Below, piece after piece: positions 1-5,129 of a DNA stretch of 5,129 nucleotides. Every line of letters starts with the position of its first letter. Positions within the stretch are counted from its first letter, which is position 1. Source of the stretch: Alphaproteobacteria bacterium (GTDB lineage Bacteria; Pseudomonadota; Alphaproteobacteria; UBA8366); the NCBI GenBank assembly GCA_030743445.1, contig JASLSL010000283.1:1-5129 (forward strand), read 5' to 3'. The notes under the pieces were generated by a model. That model was not told the DNA's origin and made no database searches. It saw only the letters and a list, made by a program, of their open reading frames with translations. The translations under genes were made by a program, and so were the position numbers.

Positions 1-1787
1 TGCTCGGCTTCCCGATCTGCTTCACCCTGGTGGCGATGGGCGTGTTCTTCGGCTACTACGCCTATTACGACCCGGAGCGGATGCAGTCGATTTTCGACAA
101 CCGGGTCTTCGACCTGCTGGTCAATCAGACCTATTCGGTGATGGCCAACGACGTGCTGGTCGCGGTGCCGTTGTTCCTGTTCATGGGCTACATCGTCGAG
201 CGCGCCAACCTGGTCGACCGCCTGTTCTTCACCCTGCAGATCGCGGCGCGGCACATGCCGGGCTCGATGGCGATCGCCGCGCTGGCGACCTGCGCGCTGT
301 TCGCGACCGCCTCCGGCATCATCGGCGCGGTGGTGACGCTGATGGGGCTCTTGGCCTATCCGGCGATGCTCAAGGCGCGTTACGACCAAAGCTTTGCGGC
401 CGGCGTGATCTGCGCCGGCGGCTGCCTCGGGATTCTGATCCCGCCGTCGATCATGCTGATCGTCTACGCCGCGGCGGCGAGCATGTCGGTGGTGCGGCTC
501 TATGCCGGCGCCATTATTCCGGGCTTCTTGCTGGCCGGACTGTACGTGGTCTACGTGATTGGTCGTGCGGCGCTGAATCCCAAGCTCGCGCCGCCACCGC
601 GGCAGGAAGACATCGATGCGGTCAGGCGCGGCAACATCCTCATCATGATGGCGACGTCGTTCTTCCCACTGGCGTTCCTGATCCTGTCGGTCCTCGGCGC
701 CATCTTGTTCGGTCTCGCGACCCCGACCGAGGCGGCCTCGATGGGCGCCATCGGCGGCATCATCCTGGCCGCGAGCTATCGCATCGCTGGAATTCGGTCG
801 GGTATCGTGAGTCCGGACTGGGTCGATGACAAGGGCGAGCCCGAGGCGCACAATTCGTGGCACTACGCCATCGGCGCCGGCGGCATCATGACGCTGATTC
901 TCTACGTCGCCTATTTCGCGGCGCGGTTCCTCGGGCATGGGCTGTTCGATTTCCCGCTTCCGACCGAGCGCACGCTGCCCTTCGGGCCCGGCGTCGCCGT
1001 CGCCGTCGCACTGGCGATCGCCGTGGTGATTCGCTACGACGTTGGTCACGTGCGCATCCTCGACCTCGTGCAGCCGAAGGTCACGGCCCTGAAACCGCTG
1101 TATGCCTTCGGCGGCAAGGCCGGCCTGATCGGCTTGGCCGGCGGTGCCGTCTATCTCGTGATGTTCGCGGTCCTCGATCTCAACGAGCGCTTCGCCGAGC
1201 ACGAGGTCAGCTGGTGGGCGTTCGATGTCGGCTTCTTCGTGACCATGGTCGCCTACATGGCGTGGCGGGGAATCGATCAGACTGCGCTCCGCGAGTCGGT
1301 CTATCTCACGGTGCGGACCTCGGCGATGGTGTGCTGGCTGTTCGTTGGCTCGTGGACCTTCTCCTCCGTGTTCTCCTATCTCGGCGGTCAAACGATGATC
1401 GAGGAATTCATCATCGGCATGGACCTGTCGCCGATCATGTTCCTGATCATGGCGCAGATCATCATCTTCCTGTTGGGATGGCCGTTGGAATGGTCGGAGA
1501 TCATCATCATCTTCGTGCCGATCTTCTTGCCGCTGTTGCCGCATTTCGGGATCGATCCGCTGTTCTTCGGCATTCTCGTGGCGCTCAACCTGCAGACCTC
1601 GTTCCTGACGCCACCTATGGCTATGGCGGCGTACTACCTGAAGGGCGTTGCCCCGCCACACGTGCAGCTGATCGATATCTTCAAGGGGTGCCTGCCGTTC
1701 CTCTCGATGGTGTTCGTCGCAATGGGCATCCTCTACACCTTCCCGGAACTGGCGCTCTGGCTGCCGAAGATCGTCTATGGCCGATGA
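1..1787 (+). CDS. TRAP transporter large permease, DctM family, long form (5' partial)
   Basis: This is the large membrane subunit of a tripartite ATP-independent periplasmic (TRAP) transporter, which moves an organic solute across the inner membrane using an ion gradient. The frame is open from the first complete codon at position 3 and begins LGFPICFTLVA, typical of the first DctM helix. The real start is therefore upstream, and the GTG at 30 is not it. Hallmarks are GCLGILIPPSIMLIVYAAA (from 420), ATPTEAASMGA (from 717) and a C-terminal block with WPLEWSEIIIIFVPIFLPLL and TSFLTPPMAMAAYYLKG. At least 594 residues are visible, against roughly 430 for an ordinary DctM. The excess lies in a segment at about 780-1280 with three or four hydrophobic stretches, as in the long permeases of the mannitol/chloroaromatic (FcbT3-like) TRAP group. 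The binding-protein and small-permease genes are not in view and presumably lie upstream. The substrate is unknown. Confidence 0.93.
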   Translation, partial: LGFPICFTLVAMGVFFGYYAYYDPERMQSIFDNRVFDLLVNQTYSVMANDVLVAVPLFLFMGYIVERANLVDRLFFTLQIAARHMPGSMAIAALATCALFATASGIIGAVVTLMGLLAYPAMLKARYDQSFAAGVICAGGCLGILIPPSIMLIVYAAAASMSVVRLYAGAIIPGFLLAGLYVVYVIGRAALNPKLAPPPRQEDIDAVRRGNILIMMATSFFPLAFLILSVLGAILFGLATPTEAASMGAIGGIILAASYRIAGIRSGIVSPDWVDDKGEPEAHNSWHYAIGAGGIMTLILYVAYFAARFLGHGLFDFPLPTERTLPFGPGVAVAVALAIAVVIRYDVGHVRILDLVQPKVTALKPLYAFGGKAGLIGLAGGAVYLVMFAVLDLNERFAEHEVSWWAFDVGFFVTMVAYMAWRGIDQTALRESVYLTVRTSAMVCWLFVGSWTFSSVFSYLGGQTMIEEFIIGMDLSPIMFLIMAQIIIFLLGWPLEWSEIIIIFVPIFLPLLPHFGIDPLFFGILVALNLQTSFLTPPMAMAAYYLKGVAPPHVQLIDIFKGCLPFLSMVFVAMGILYTFPELALWLPKIVYGR

Positions 1788-3213
1788 CGGTATGTCCTTG
1801 ACCGAACTTTCCGCCGCCGACGCGGTCCGCGAAATCAACGCCGGCGAGATCTCGTCCGAAGACCTGGTCACGTCCTACCTCGAGCGCATCGAGGAGGTCG
1901 ACCGCGAGGTCCAGGCTTGGGCCCACCTCGACCGGGATTACGCGCTTGCGCAGGCCCGCGCCTGCGATGCCGCGCGCCAGATGGGCCGGCCACTCGGGCT
2001 GCTGCACGGGGTGCCGGTCGGCGTGAAGGACATCTTCGACACCTCCGACCTGCCGACCGAGAACGGCACCGCGCTCGACTCTGGCCGGCGCCCGAAGGAG
2101 GACTGTACCGTCGTCGCCCTACTGCGCCAGGCCGGTGCGGTGATCATGGGCAAGACGGTGACCACCGAGCTCGCGGTCTATCATCCGGGCAAGACGCGCA
2201 ATCCGCATAATCCGGAACACACGCCGGGCGGCTCGTCGAGCGGCTCGGCCGCCGCCGTCGCCGCCGGCATGGTGCCGCTTGCGGTTGGCAGCCAGACCAA
2301 CGGATCGATCATCCGGCCCGGCGCCTATTGCGGCGTCGTCGGCTTCAAGCCGACACTCGGGCTGATCTCGCGCCATGGCGTGCTGGCCCAGTCGCACCAT
2401 CTCGACACCGTCGGGGTCTATGCGCGCTCGGTCGAGGACGCGGCGCTGATCGCCGACGTGCTCGCGGCCTACGACAGCCGCGATCTGGACATGCGCCCGC
2501 GCGGCCGGCCGCATCTTCTGGAGACCGCGCAATCCGAGCCGCCGCTCGATCCGGTCTTCGCCTTCGTCAAGACCCCGGTCTGGGACCAGGCCGAGGACGA
2601 CACCAGGGAAGCGTTCGAGGAGATCGCCGGGTTCCTCGCCGGTGAGATCGAGGCGGGGCAGGCGGCCGACGGGGCGGCCGACGGGGGGGGCGACGGCATC
2701 GTCGCCGGGCCGGACGAGATCGTGGGGTGTGCCGAAATCGAGCTGCCGTCGCCGTTCGACCAGGCGATCGTCCTGCACCGCACGATCATGCTTGGCGACT
2801 TCGCCAAGAGCTTCGCCGGCTATTACCAGCGCGGCAAGGCCGAGCTCAGCGGCACCCTGCGCGAGATGATCGAGGAGGGGCAAACCGTCCTCGCGATGGA
2901 TTACAACGCCGCAGTCGATTGGATCGGGGTGCTGAACGCCGGGCTCGAGGAAATCTTCGAGCTTTGCGATGCGATCCTCACGCCGGCGACCACGGGCCCG
3001 GCGCCGAAGGGGCTGGACGCCACGGGAAGTCCGGTTTTCTGCACGCTGTGGACGCTCTGCGGCACCCCGGCGATCACCTTGCCGCTGATGCAGGGCGCCG
3101 ACGGTCTGCCGCTCGGCGTGCAGTTGGTCGGGCGCCGCGGCGAGGACGCGCGCCTGCTTCGGACTGCGCGCTGGCTGATGCAGCGCGTCGAGAGCGCGGA
3201 ACAGGCCTCATGA
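1777..3213 (+). CDS. Amidase-signature family hydrolase (amidase 1)
   Basis: A 478-residue, probably cytoplasmic amidase that hydrolyses a carboxamide to acid plus ammonia or amine. The family's Ser-cisSer-Lys triad is visible: K84 in GVPVGVKDIFDT, S153 in TPGGSSSGSAAAVAAG, and nucleophile S177 in SQTNGSIIRPGAYCG. The 24-residue serine spacing matches malonamidase E2 and FAAH. The TPGGSSSGS and IRPGAYCG wording is closer to malonamidase-type amidases than to GatA, and no gatB or gatC is present, so a tRNA amidotransferase role is unlikely. The oxyanion-side motif is TNGS rather than the usual TGGS. Residues ~290-316 form a Gly/Ala/Asp-rich insert missing from the paralogue at 3474-4781. ATG 1777 overlaps the permease end by 11 bp and has a weak GAAG seven bases upstream; ATG 1792 is an alternative with no better site. 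The overlap implies translational coupling to the permease. No signal peptide is seen and the substrate is unknown. Confidence 0.93.
   Translation: MADDGMSLTELSAADAVREINAGEISSEDLVTSYLERIEEVDREVQAWAHLDRDYALAQARACDAARQMGRPLGLLHGVPVGVKDIFDTSDLPTENGTALDSGRRPKEDCTVVALLRQAGAVIMGKTVTTELAVYHPGKTRNPHNPEHTPGGSSSGSAAAVAAGMVPLAVGSQTNGSIIRPGAYCGVVGFKPTLGLISRHGVLAQSHHLDTVGVYARSVEDAALIADVLAAYDSRDLDMRPRGRPHLLETAQSEPPLDPVFAFVKTPVWDQAEDDTREAFEEIAGFLAGEIEAGQAADGAADGGGDGIVAGPDEIVGCAEIELPSPFDQAIVLHRTIMLGDFAKSFAGYYQRGKAELSGTLREMIEEGQTVLAMDYNAAVDWIGVLNAGLEEIFELCDAILTPATTGPAPKGLDATGSPVFCTLWTLCGTPAITLPLMQGADGLPLGVQLVGRRGEDARLLRTARWLMQRVESAEQAS
2227..2262. repeat. 36-bp stretch identical, in inverted orientation, to 4308-4343
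   Basis: The DNA coding for GGSSSGSAAAVA in amidase 1 is base-for-base identical to the same motif in the oppositely oriented amidase 2. Mismatches begin immediately on either side. This is the catalytic cis-Ser loop, so protein conservation plus strong codon bias may be enough to explain it. Recent gene conversion is the alternative. Confidence 0.75.
2662..2697 (+). repeat. 12-bp tandem repeat with G8 tract inside amidase 1
   Basis: GCGGCCGACGGG occurs twice back to back (2662-2673 and 2674-2685), followed by a degenerate third unit (2686-2697) with three mismatches. In protein it reads AADG-AADG-GGDG. The junction creates an uninterrupted run of eight G at 2683-2690. The repeat lies in the insert that amidase 2 lacks, so it probably arose by local duplication in a surface loop. 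Confidence 0.7.
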
Positions 3214-3281
3214 TCGATTTGAAGTCGACCGGCGAGTGGTGTAGATACGCCGCTGGAACGAGGGGGACTGGAAGCCGATGA
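3210..3281 (+). CDS. Putative 23-residue mini-ORF joined by ATGA overlaps on both sides
   Basis: The frame starts at an ATG inside the amidase 1 stop (ATGA at 3210-3213). It encodes MIDLKSTGEWCRYAAGTRGTGSR and ends with a TGA overlapping the start codon of the next gene (ATGA at 3278-3281). Both junctions have the form typical of translational coupling. The peptide is basic, soluble-looking and matches no family I recognise. A weak GGA at 3198-3200 is the only upstream ribosome-binding candidate. It may be a real small peptide, a passage ORF that carries ribosomes from the amidase to the membrane protein, or chance, since a 23-codon frame is too short to judge by coding bias. Confidence 0.3.
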   Translation: MIDLKSTGEWCRYAAGTRGTGSR

Positions 3282-3454
3282 CCGACAAAATATTCGCCAC
3301 CATCTCGATGCTGGCGGTGGTCGCGTTCTGCGGCGTGGCGACCGTGGGCGTGATGGAGCCGGACCTCTGGATCGTGACCGTAGTGGTGCTCGGGATCGGC
3401 ATCTTGGACTTCGTCCGCACCTTCCGCGAGCAGAAGAGCGGGGACTCGAAATAG
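3278..3454 (+). CDS. Small membrane protein, 58 residues, two predicted helices
   Basis: The frame runs from ATG 3278 to TAG 3452-3454. It begins MTDKIFATISML and holds two hydrophobic stretches, residues about 5-26 and 30-46, separated by a short MEPDLW turn. It ends in a polar, charged tail (RTFREQKSGDSK). This is the layout of a helical-hairpin inner-membrane protein with a hydrophilic C-terminus. G/C-ending codons dominate, as in the neighbouring genes. AGGGGG at 3261-3266 and GGAAG at 3270-3274 are candidate ribosome-binding sites, 11 and 3 bases before the ATG. It follows amidase 1 by 64 bp in the same direction, bridged by the 23-codon ORF, and is probably the last gene of the transporter operon. 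Its function is unknown. An accessory role to the TRAP permease is inferred only from position and membrane character. Confidence 0.72.
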   Translation: MTDKIFATISMLAVVAFCGVATVGVMEPDLWIVTVVVLGIGILDFVRTFREQKSGDSK

Positions 3455-3473
3455 CCCCCAGGGGCGTCCCGAA

Positions 3474-4781
3474 CTAACCGAACAGATTCAAGCCGAGCGC
3501 CCGCGCCGACCAACGCGCGACGGCGAAAAGCTGCGCCTCGCTGCCTTGGCGCGCGACCAACTGCACGCCGAGCGGCAGGCCCTGCGGCCCCTTGTCGACC
3601 GGAATGTGCAGGCAGGGCAGGTGCAGGAAAGTCCACATCCGGTTGAACACCGGGTCGCCGGTCGATTCCAACCCCTTCGGCGCTTCGCCCGGAGCCGACA
3701 GGGTCAGGATCACCTCGTCCTCGCCGACGAGCCCCGGCAACGCCTCGCGGCACTCTGCGGCGAGCGCCTCGGCCGCGTCGATCTCGGCCGAGCTCGCGGC
3801 CTCCCCCCTTTCGATCGATTCCTGGGTCGCCTTCGGGATGTCGTCCCAGTGCTCGGTGCGCTCGGCAGCGAGCTCGACCGCCGAGCCCGCCGCCTGGATC
3901 AAGCTGTGGGCCGGGAACAGTTCCCGGAACGGGTCCGGCAGGTCGAGCACCCGGGTCGCGGCACCCGCAGCACCCAGCCGTTCCAGGGTCGCCTCGGCCA
4001 GTTGTTGCGCCGGGGCCTCGGCCTCGTCCCATTTCGCCGTGCGGCAGAGCGCCACCTTCGGCGCCGCCTCCTCGTCGGCGACCGCCAGCGCCTCGTTGCC
4101 GCCCTGCAGCGTGCCCGCCACCAGCGGCACGTCGTCGAGGCTGCGCACGTAGAAGCCGAGCGTGTCTAGGGTTCTCGCCAATTGCTTCACCCCGGTGAAG
4201 TCGATCGCGCCGAAGGCCGGCTTGTAGCCGATCACCCCGCAATAGGCCGCCGGGCGGATCACCGAACCGCCAGTCTGGGTGCCGAGCGCCAGGGGCGCCA
4301 TGCCGCAGGCGACGGCGGCGGCCGAGCCGCTCGACGAGCCGCCGGGCGTGTATTTCGGATTGTGCGGGTTGCGCGTTTTGCCCGGGTTGCGGTGCGCGAA
4401 GGTCGTGGTCACGGTCTTGCCGAGCATGATCGCCCCGGCGCGCCGCAACACCTCGACGCAGGCGGCATGGCGCTCCGGTTGGTGATCCCGGTAGATCACC
4501 GAGCCGTAAGTCGTCGGCATATCGGCGGTCTCGATGATGTCCTTGAGACCGACCGGAATTCCGTGCAGCAGGCCGCGCGTCGGCTCCGCGTCGCGCTGCA
4601 TCGCGGCAGCCAACGCGCCCTCGTCGTCGAGATGCTGCCAGGCCCTGACGTCCTTCTCGCGCGCGTTGATCCGGGCAAGGCAGGAAGCGACCAGCGATTC
4701 CGCGTTCAGCGTGCCGCTTCGAATGGCTTCCAGCGCCGCCGTCACCGACAGTGCGGCGGGATCGATCGATTGGTCGTTCAC
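3474..4781 (-). CDS. Amidase-signature family hydrolase (amidase 2), paralogue of amidase 1
   Basis: A 435-residue probable cytoplasmic amidase converging on the operon at 1-3454. Counted from the GTG start, the triad is K80 in GIPVGLKDIIET, S149 in TPGGSSSGSAAAVACG, and nucleophile S173 in TQTGGSVIRPAAYCG. The offsets match amidase 1 exactly. The core from HGIPVG to IGYKPAFG is collinear with it, with long shared runs such as PGKTRNPHNP. This copy keeps the canonical TGGS and lacks the Gly/Asp-rich insert, which explains its shorter length. I chose GTG 4781 because a strong GGAGGGAG lies 5 bases upstream and the first residues line up with amidase 1. An in-frame ATG at 4877 would add 32 residues with no family resemblance and read through the ribosome-binding site. 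The motif wording favours a malonamidase-like amidase over GatA. It is likely transcribed separately. The substrate is unknown. Confidence 0.93.
   Translation of the reverse strand: MNDQSIDPAALSVTAALEAIRSGTLNAESLVASCLARINAREKDVRAWQHLDDEGALAAAMQRDAEPTRGLLHGIPVGLKDIIETADMPTTYGSVIYRDHQPERHAACVEVLRRAGAIMLGKTVTTTFAHRNPGKTRNPHNPKYTPGGSSSGSAAAVACGMAPLALGTQTGGSVIRPAAYCGVIGYKPAFGAIDFTGVKQLARTLDTLGFYVRSLDDVPLVAGTLQGGNEALAVADEEAAPKVALCRTAKWDEAEAPAQQLAEATLERLGAAGAATRVLDLPDPFRELFPAHSLIQAAGSAVELAAERTEHWDDIPKATQESIERGEAASSAEIDAAEALAAECREALPGLVGEDEVILTLSAPGEAPKGLESTGDPVFNRMWTFLHLPCLHIPVDKGPQGLPLGVQLVARQGSEAQLFAVARWSARALGLNLFG
4308..4343. repeat. Inverted partner of the 36-bp stretch at 2227-2262
   Basis: This is the amidase 2 copy, coding the same catalytic loop on the minus strand. 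The two copies are about 2.1 kb apart in inverted orientation. Recombination between them would invert the small membrane protein and both amidase C-terminal halves. Confidence 0.75.
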
Positions 4782-4786
4782 GTCAA

Positions 4787-4794
4787 CTCCCTCC
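4787..4794 (-). promoter_or_regulatory. Strong ribosome-binding site fixing the amidase 2 start
   Basis: On the minus strand GGAGGGAG is followed by TTGAC and then GTG at 4781. The GGAGG core sits eight bases before the start codon, which is good spacing for anti-Shine-Dalgarno pairing. This supports GTG 4781 over the upstream in-frame ATG at 4877. Confidence 0.75.
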
Positions 4795-4818
4795 GGCTCT
4801 CGACCCAAGTCTACACCA

Positions 4819-4858
4819 AAATCGGCATCCGGCGCGGCGAAGAATCGTCGGCCGATTT
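4819..4858. repeat. Interrupted inverted repeat upstream of amidase 2
   Basis: AAATCGGC at 4819-4826 and GCCGATTT at 4851-4858 are perfect 8-bp inverted arms separated by 24 bases. They lie 38-77 bp upstream of the amidase 2 start codon, and 19 bp before the -35 element of the tRNA promoter. They could be a dyad operator, a leader hairpin in the amidase 2 transcript, or chance. Nothing else in the sequence decides between these. Confidence 0.4.
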
Positions 4859-4876
4859 CGCCGTTCCGCCGCGGCA

Positions 4877-4905
4877 TTGCTATCCCCCGGAGGGCGGTAT
4901 ATAAG
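4877..4905 (+). promoter_or_regulatory. Sigma70-type promoter for tRNA-Pro
   Basis: A -35-like TTGCTA (4877-4882) is followed after exactly 17 bases by a -10-like TATAAG (4900-4905). An overlapping TATATA starts at 4898. Transcription would begin near 4911-4913, leaving only a few leader bases before the mature tRNA at 4918. The stretch after the -10 (GGCACGCCGCGACC) is GC-rich, like the discriminator of growth-rate and stringently controlled stable-RNA promoters. Confidence 0.6.
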
Positions 4906-4917
4906 GCACGCCGCGAC

Positions 4918-4994
4918 CGGGGAGTAGCTCAGCCTGGTAGAGCACTACGTTCGGGACGTAGGGGCCGGAGGTTCGAATCCTCTCTCCCCGACCA
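4918..4994 (+). tRNA. tRNA-Pro (anticodon CGG)
   Basis: A 77-nt cloverleaf that decodes CCG, a frequent proline codon in DNA this GC-rich. The acceptor stem is CGGGGAG paired with CTCCCCG. The D-arm is GCTC-AGCCTGGTA-GAGC, and the anticodon stem CTACG/CGTAG closes the loop TTCGGGA, giving anticodon CGG with G37. The T-arm GGAGG-TTCGAAT-CCTCT has one G-U pair. Discriminator A is followed by an encoded CCA (4992-4994). The C1-G72 pair and CGG anticodon are normal for bacterial tRNA-Pro. It has its own promoter just upstream and is divergent from amidase 2. tRNA 3' ends are common integration sites, but I see no integrase or repeated 3' end here. Confidence 0.97.
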
Positions 4995-5016
4995 TCTTTC
5001 CCAAGGGGTGGCGGGA

Positions 5017-5050
5017 TCCGGCGCGAACGGCGTTCGCGGGGCTTGCCGGA
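5017..5050 (+). other. GC-rich hairpin downstream of tRNA-Pro, possible processing or termination structure
   Basis: CGCGAAC (5022-5028) and GTTCGCG (5032-5038) form a perfect 7-bp stem with a GGC loop. TCCGG (5017-5021) and CCGGA (5046-5050) can add an outer 5-bp stem with a seven-base bulge on the 3' side. It begins about 23 bases after the tRNA. No T-tract follows, so it is not a classical intrinsic terminator. It could be a trailer hairpin that blocks 3' exonucleases or helps stop transcription. Confidence 0.4.
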
Positions 5051-5104
5051 ACTTACCGCAAACATCCCGGCCTTGCCCAAAAACGAGTGAGCACGGAGCA
5101 GGCA

Positions 5105-5129
5105 ATGCGTTCACGAGGGGTTCCCGTTC
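5105..5129 (+). CDS. Possible start of an unidentified gene, cut by the window end
   Basis: ATG at 5105 opens a frame (MRSRGVPV) that stays open to the window edge. GGAG at 5095-5098 lies six bases upstream, which is good ribosome-binding spacing. Only eight codons are visible, so nothing can be said about function. No convincing separate promoter is seen in 4995-5104. It could be read through from the tRNA-Pro promoter or from one I do not recognise. Confidence 0.35.

Noticed and set aside
30..1787. GTG at 30 as the start of the TRAP permease
   Set aside because: The frame is open through position 3 and the codons before 30 encode the expected first DctM helix (LGFPICFTLV), so the gene is cut by the window edge.
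857..1801. Long + strand frame within the permease
   Set aside because: An arginine-rich, repetitive alternative-frame translation overlapping strongly recognised DctM motifs.
2119..2883. 254-residue minus-strand frame opposite amidase 1, resembling the + frame at 4182-4904
   Set aside because: Both are antisense shadows of the same amidase motif in the two paralogues; their mutual similarity follows from the amidase homology and GC-rich codons.
1777..3213. Amidase 1 as GatA of the Glu-tRNA amidotransferase
   Set aside because: The motif pattern differs from GatA, no gatB or gatC is nearby, and a close paralogue sits next door.
3441..3470. Possible bidirectional terminator between the convergent genes (GGGAC/GTCCC with inner GCCC/GGGC)
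   Set aside because: Short stems with an eight-base bulge and no T-tract on either strand; too weak to call.
3208..4242. 344-residue minus-strand frame overlapping amidase 2
   Set aside because: A frame-shifted shadow of amidase 2 running antisense through the small membrane protein; Gly/Arg-rich with no family motif.
4808..4836. Minus-strand promoter for amidase 2 based on TAGACT at 4813-4808
   Set aside because: No acceptable -35 hexamer lies 16-18 bases upstream (the region is all G/C), so the amidase 2 promoter is not identified.
4782..4877. N-terminal extension of amidase 2 to ATG 4877
   Set aside because: The extra 32 residues do not resemble the family or a convincing signal peptide, and a strong Shine-Dalgarno sits immediately before GTG 4781.
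4880..5114. Minus-strand frames giving [19 protein letters not shown] and [22 protein letters not shown]
   Set aside because: Well-known spurious translations of the reverse complement of a tRNA gene; the region is tRNA-Pro(CGG).

Overview
The window is high-GC DNA with strong G/C third-position bias. It looks like an alphaproteobacterial chromosome, judging by the TRAP-transporter and amidase content, the tRNA-Pro(CGG) sequence, and the very GC-rich codon use. That taxonomic call is inference; no rRNA or taxon-specific gene is present.

Layout. (1) Positions 1-1787, + strand: the 3' part of a long TRAP-type large permease (DctM family) whose N-terminus lies before the window. (2) 1777-3213, + strand: an amidase-signature hydrolase that overlaps the permease by 11 bp. 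(3) 3210-3281, + strand: a 23-codon ORF linked by ATGA overlaps to both neighbours; it may or may not be a real peptide. (4) 3278-3454, + strand: an apparently genuine 58-residue small membrane protein. (5) 3474-4781, - strand: a second, paralogous amidase converging on the first operon with 19 bp between the stop codons. (6) 4782-4917: a short intergenic region with a good sigma70-type promoter for the next gene and an 8-bp inverted repeat. (7) 4918-4994, + strand: tRNA-Pro(CGG) with encoded CCA. (8) 4995-5129: a GC-rich hairpin, then a ribosome-binding site and ATG opening a reading frame that runs off the end.

How the genes may work together. The permease, amidase and small membrane protein are packed without gaps and are probably one transcript, reaching upstream to unseen TRAP subunits (periplasmic binding protein and small permease). 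The simplest reading is uptake of an amide-containing solute followed by cytoplasmic hydrolysis. The second amidase faces the first, shares its Lys-Ser-Ser catalytic arrangement at the same spacing, and could act on the same or a related compound under its own control. The substrate cannot be read from the sequence.

I see no CRISPR, insertion sequence, phage or defence system. The more notable signals are the doubly ATGA-coupled mini-ORF, the small membrane protein, the inverted amidase pair with a shared 36-bp identical stretch, and a slippage-prone G8 tract inside an amidase-specific low-complexity insert.
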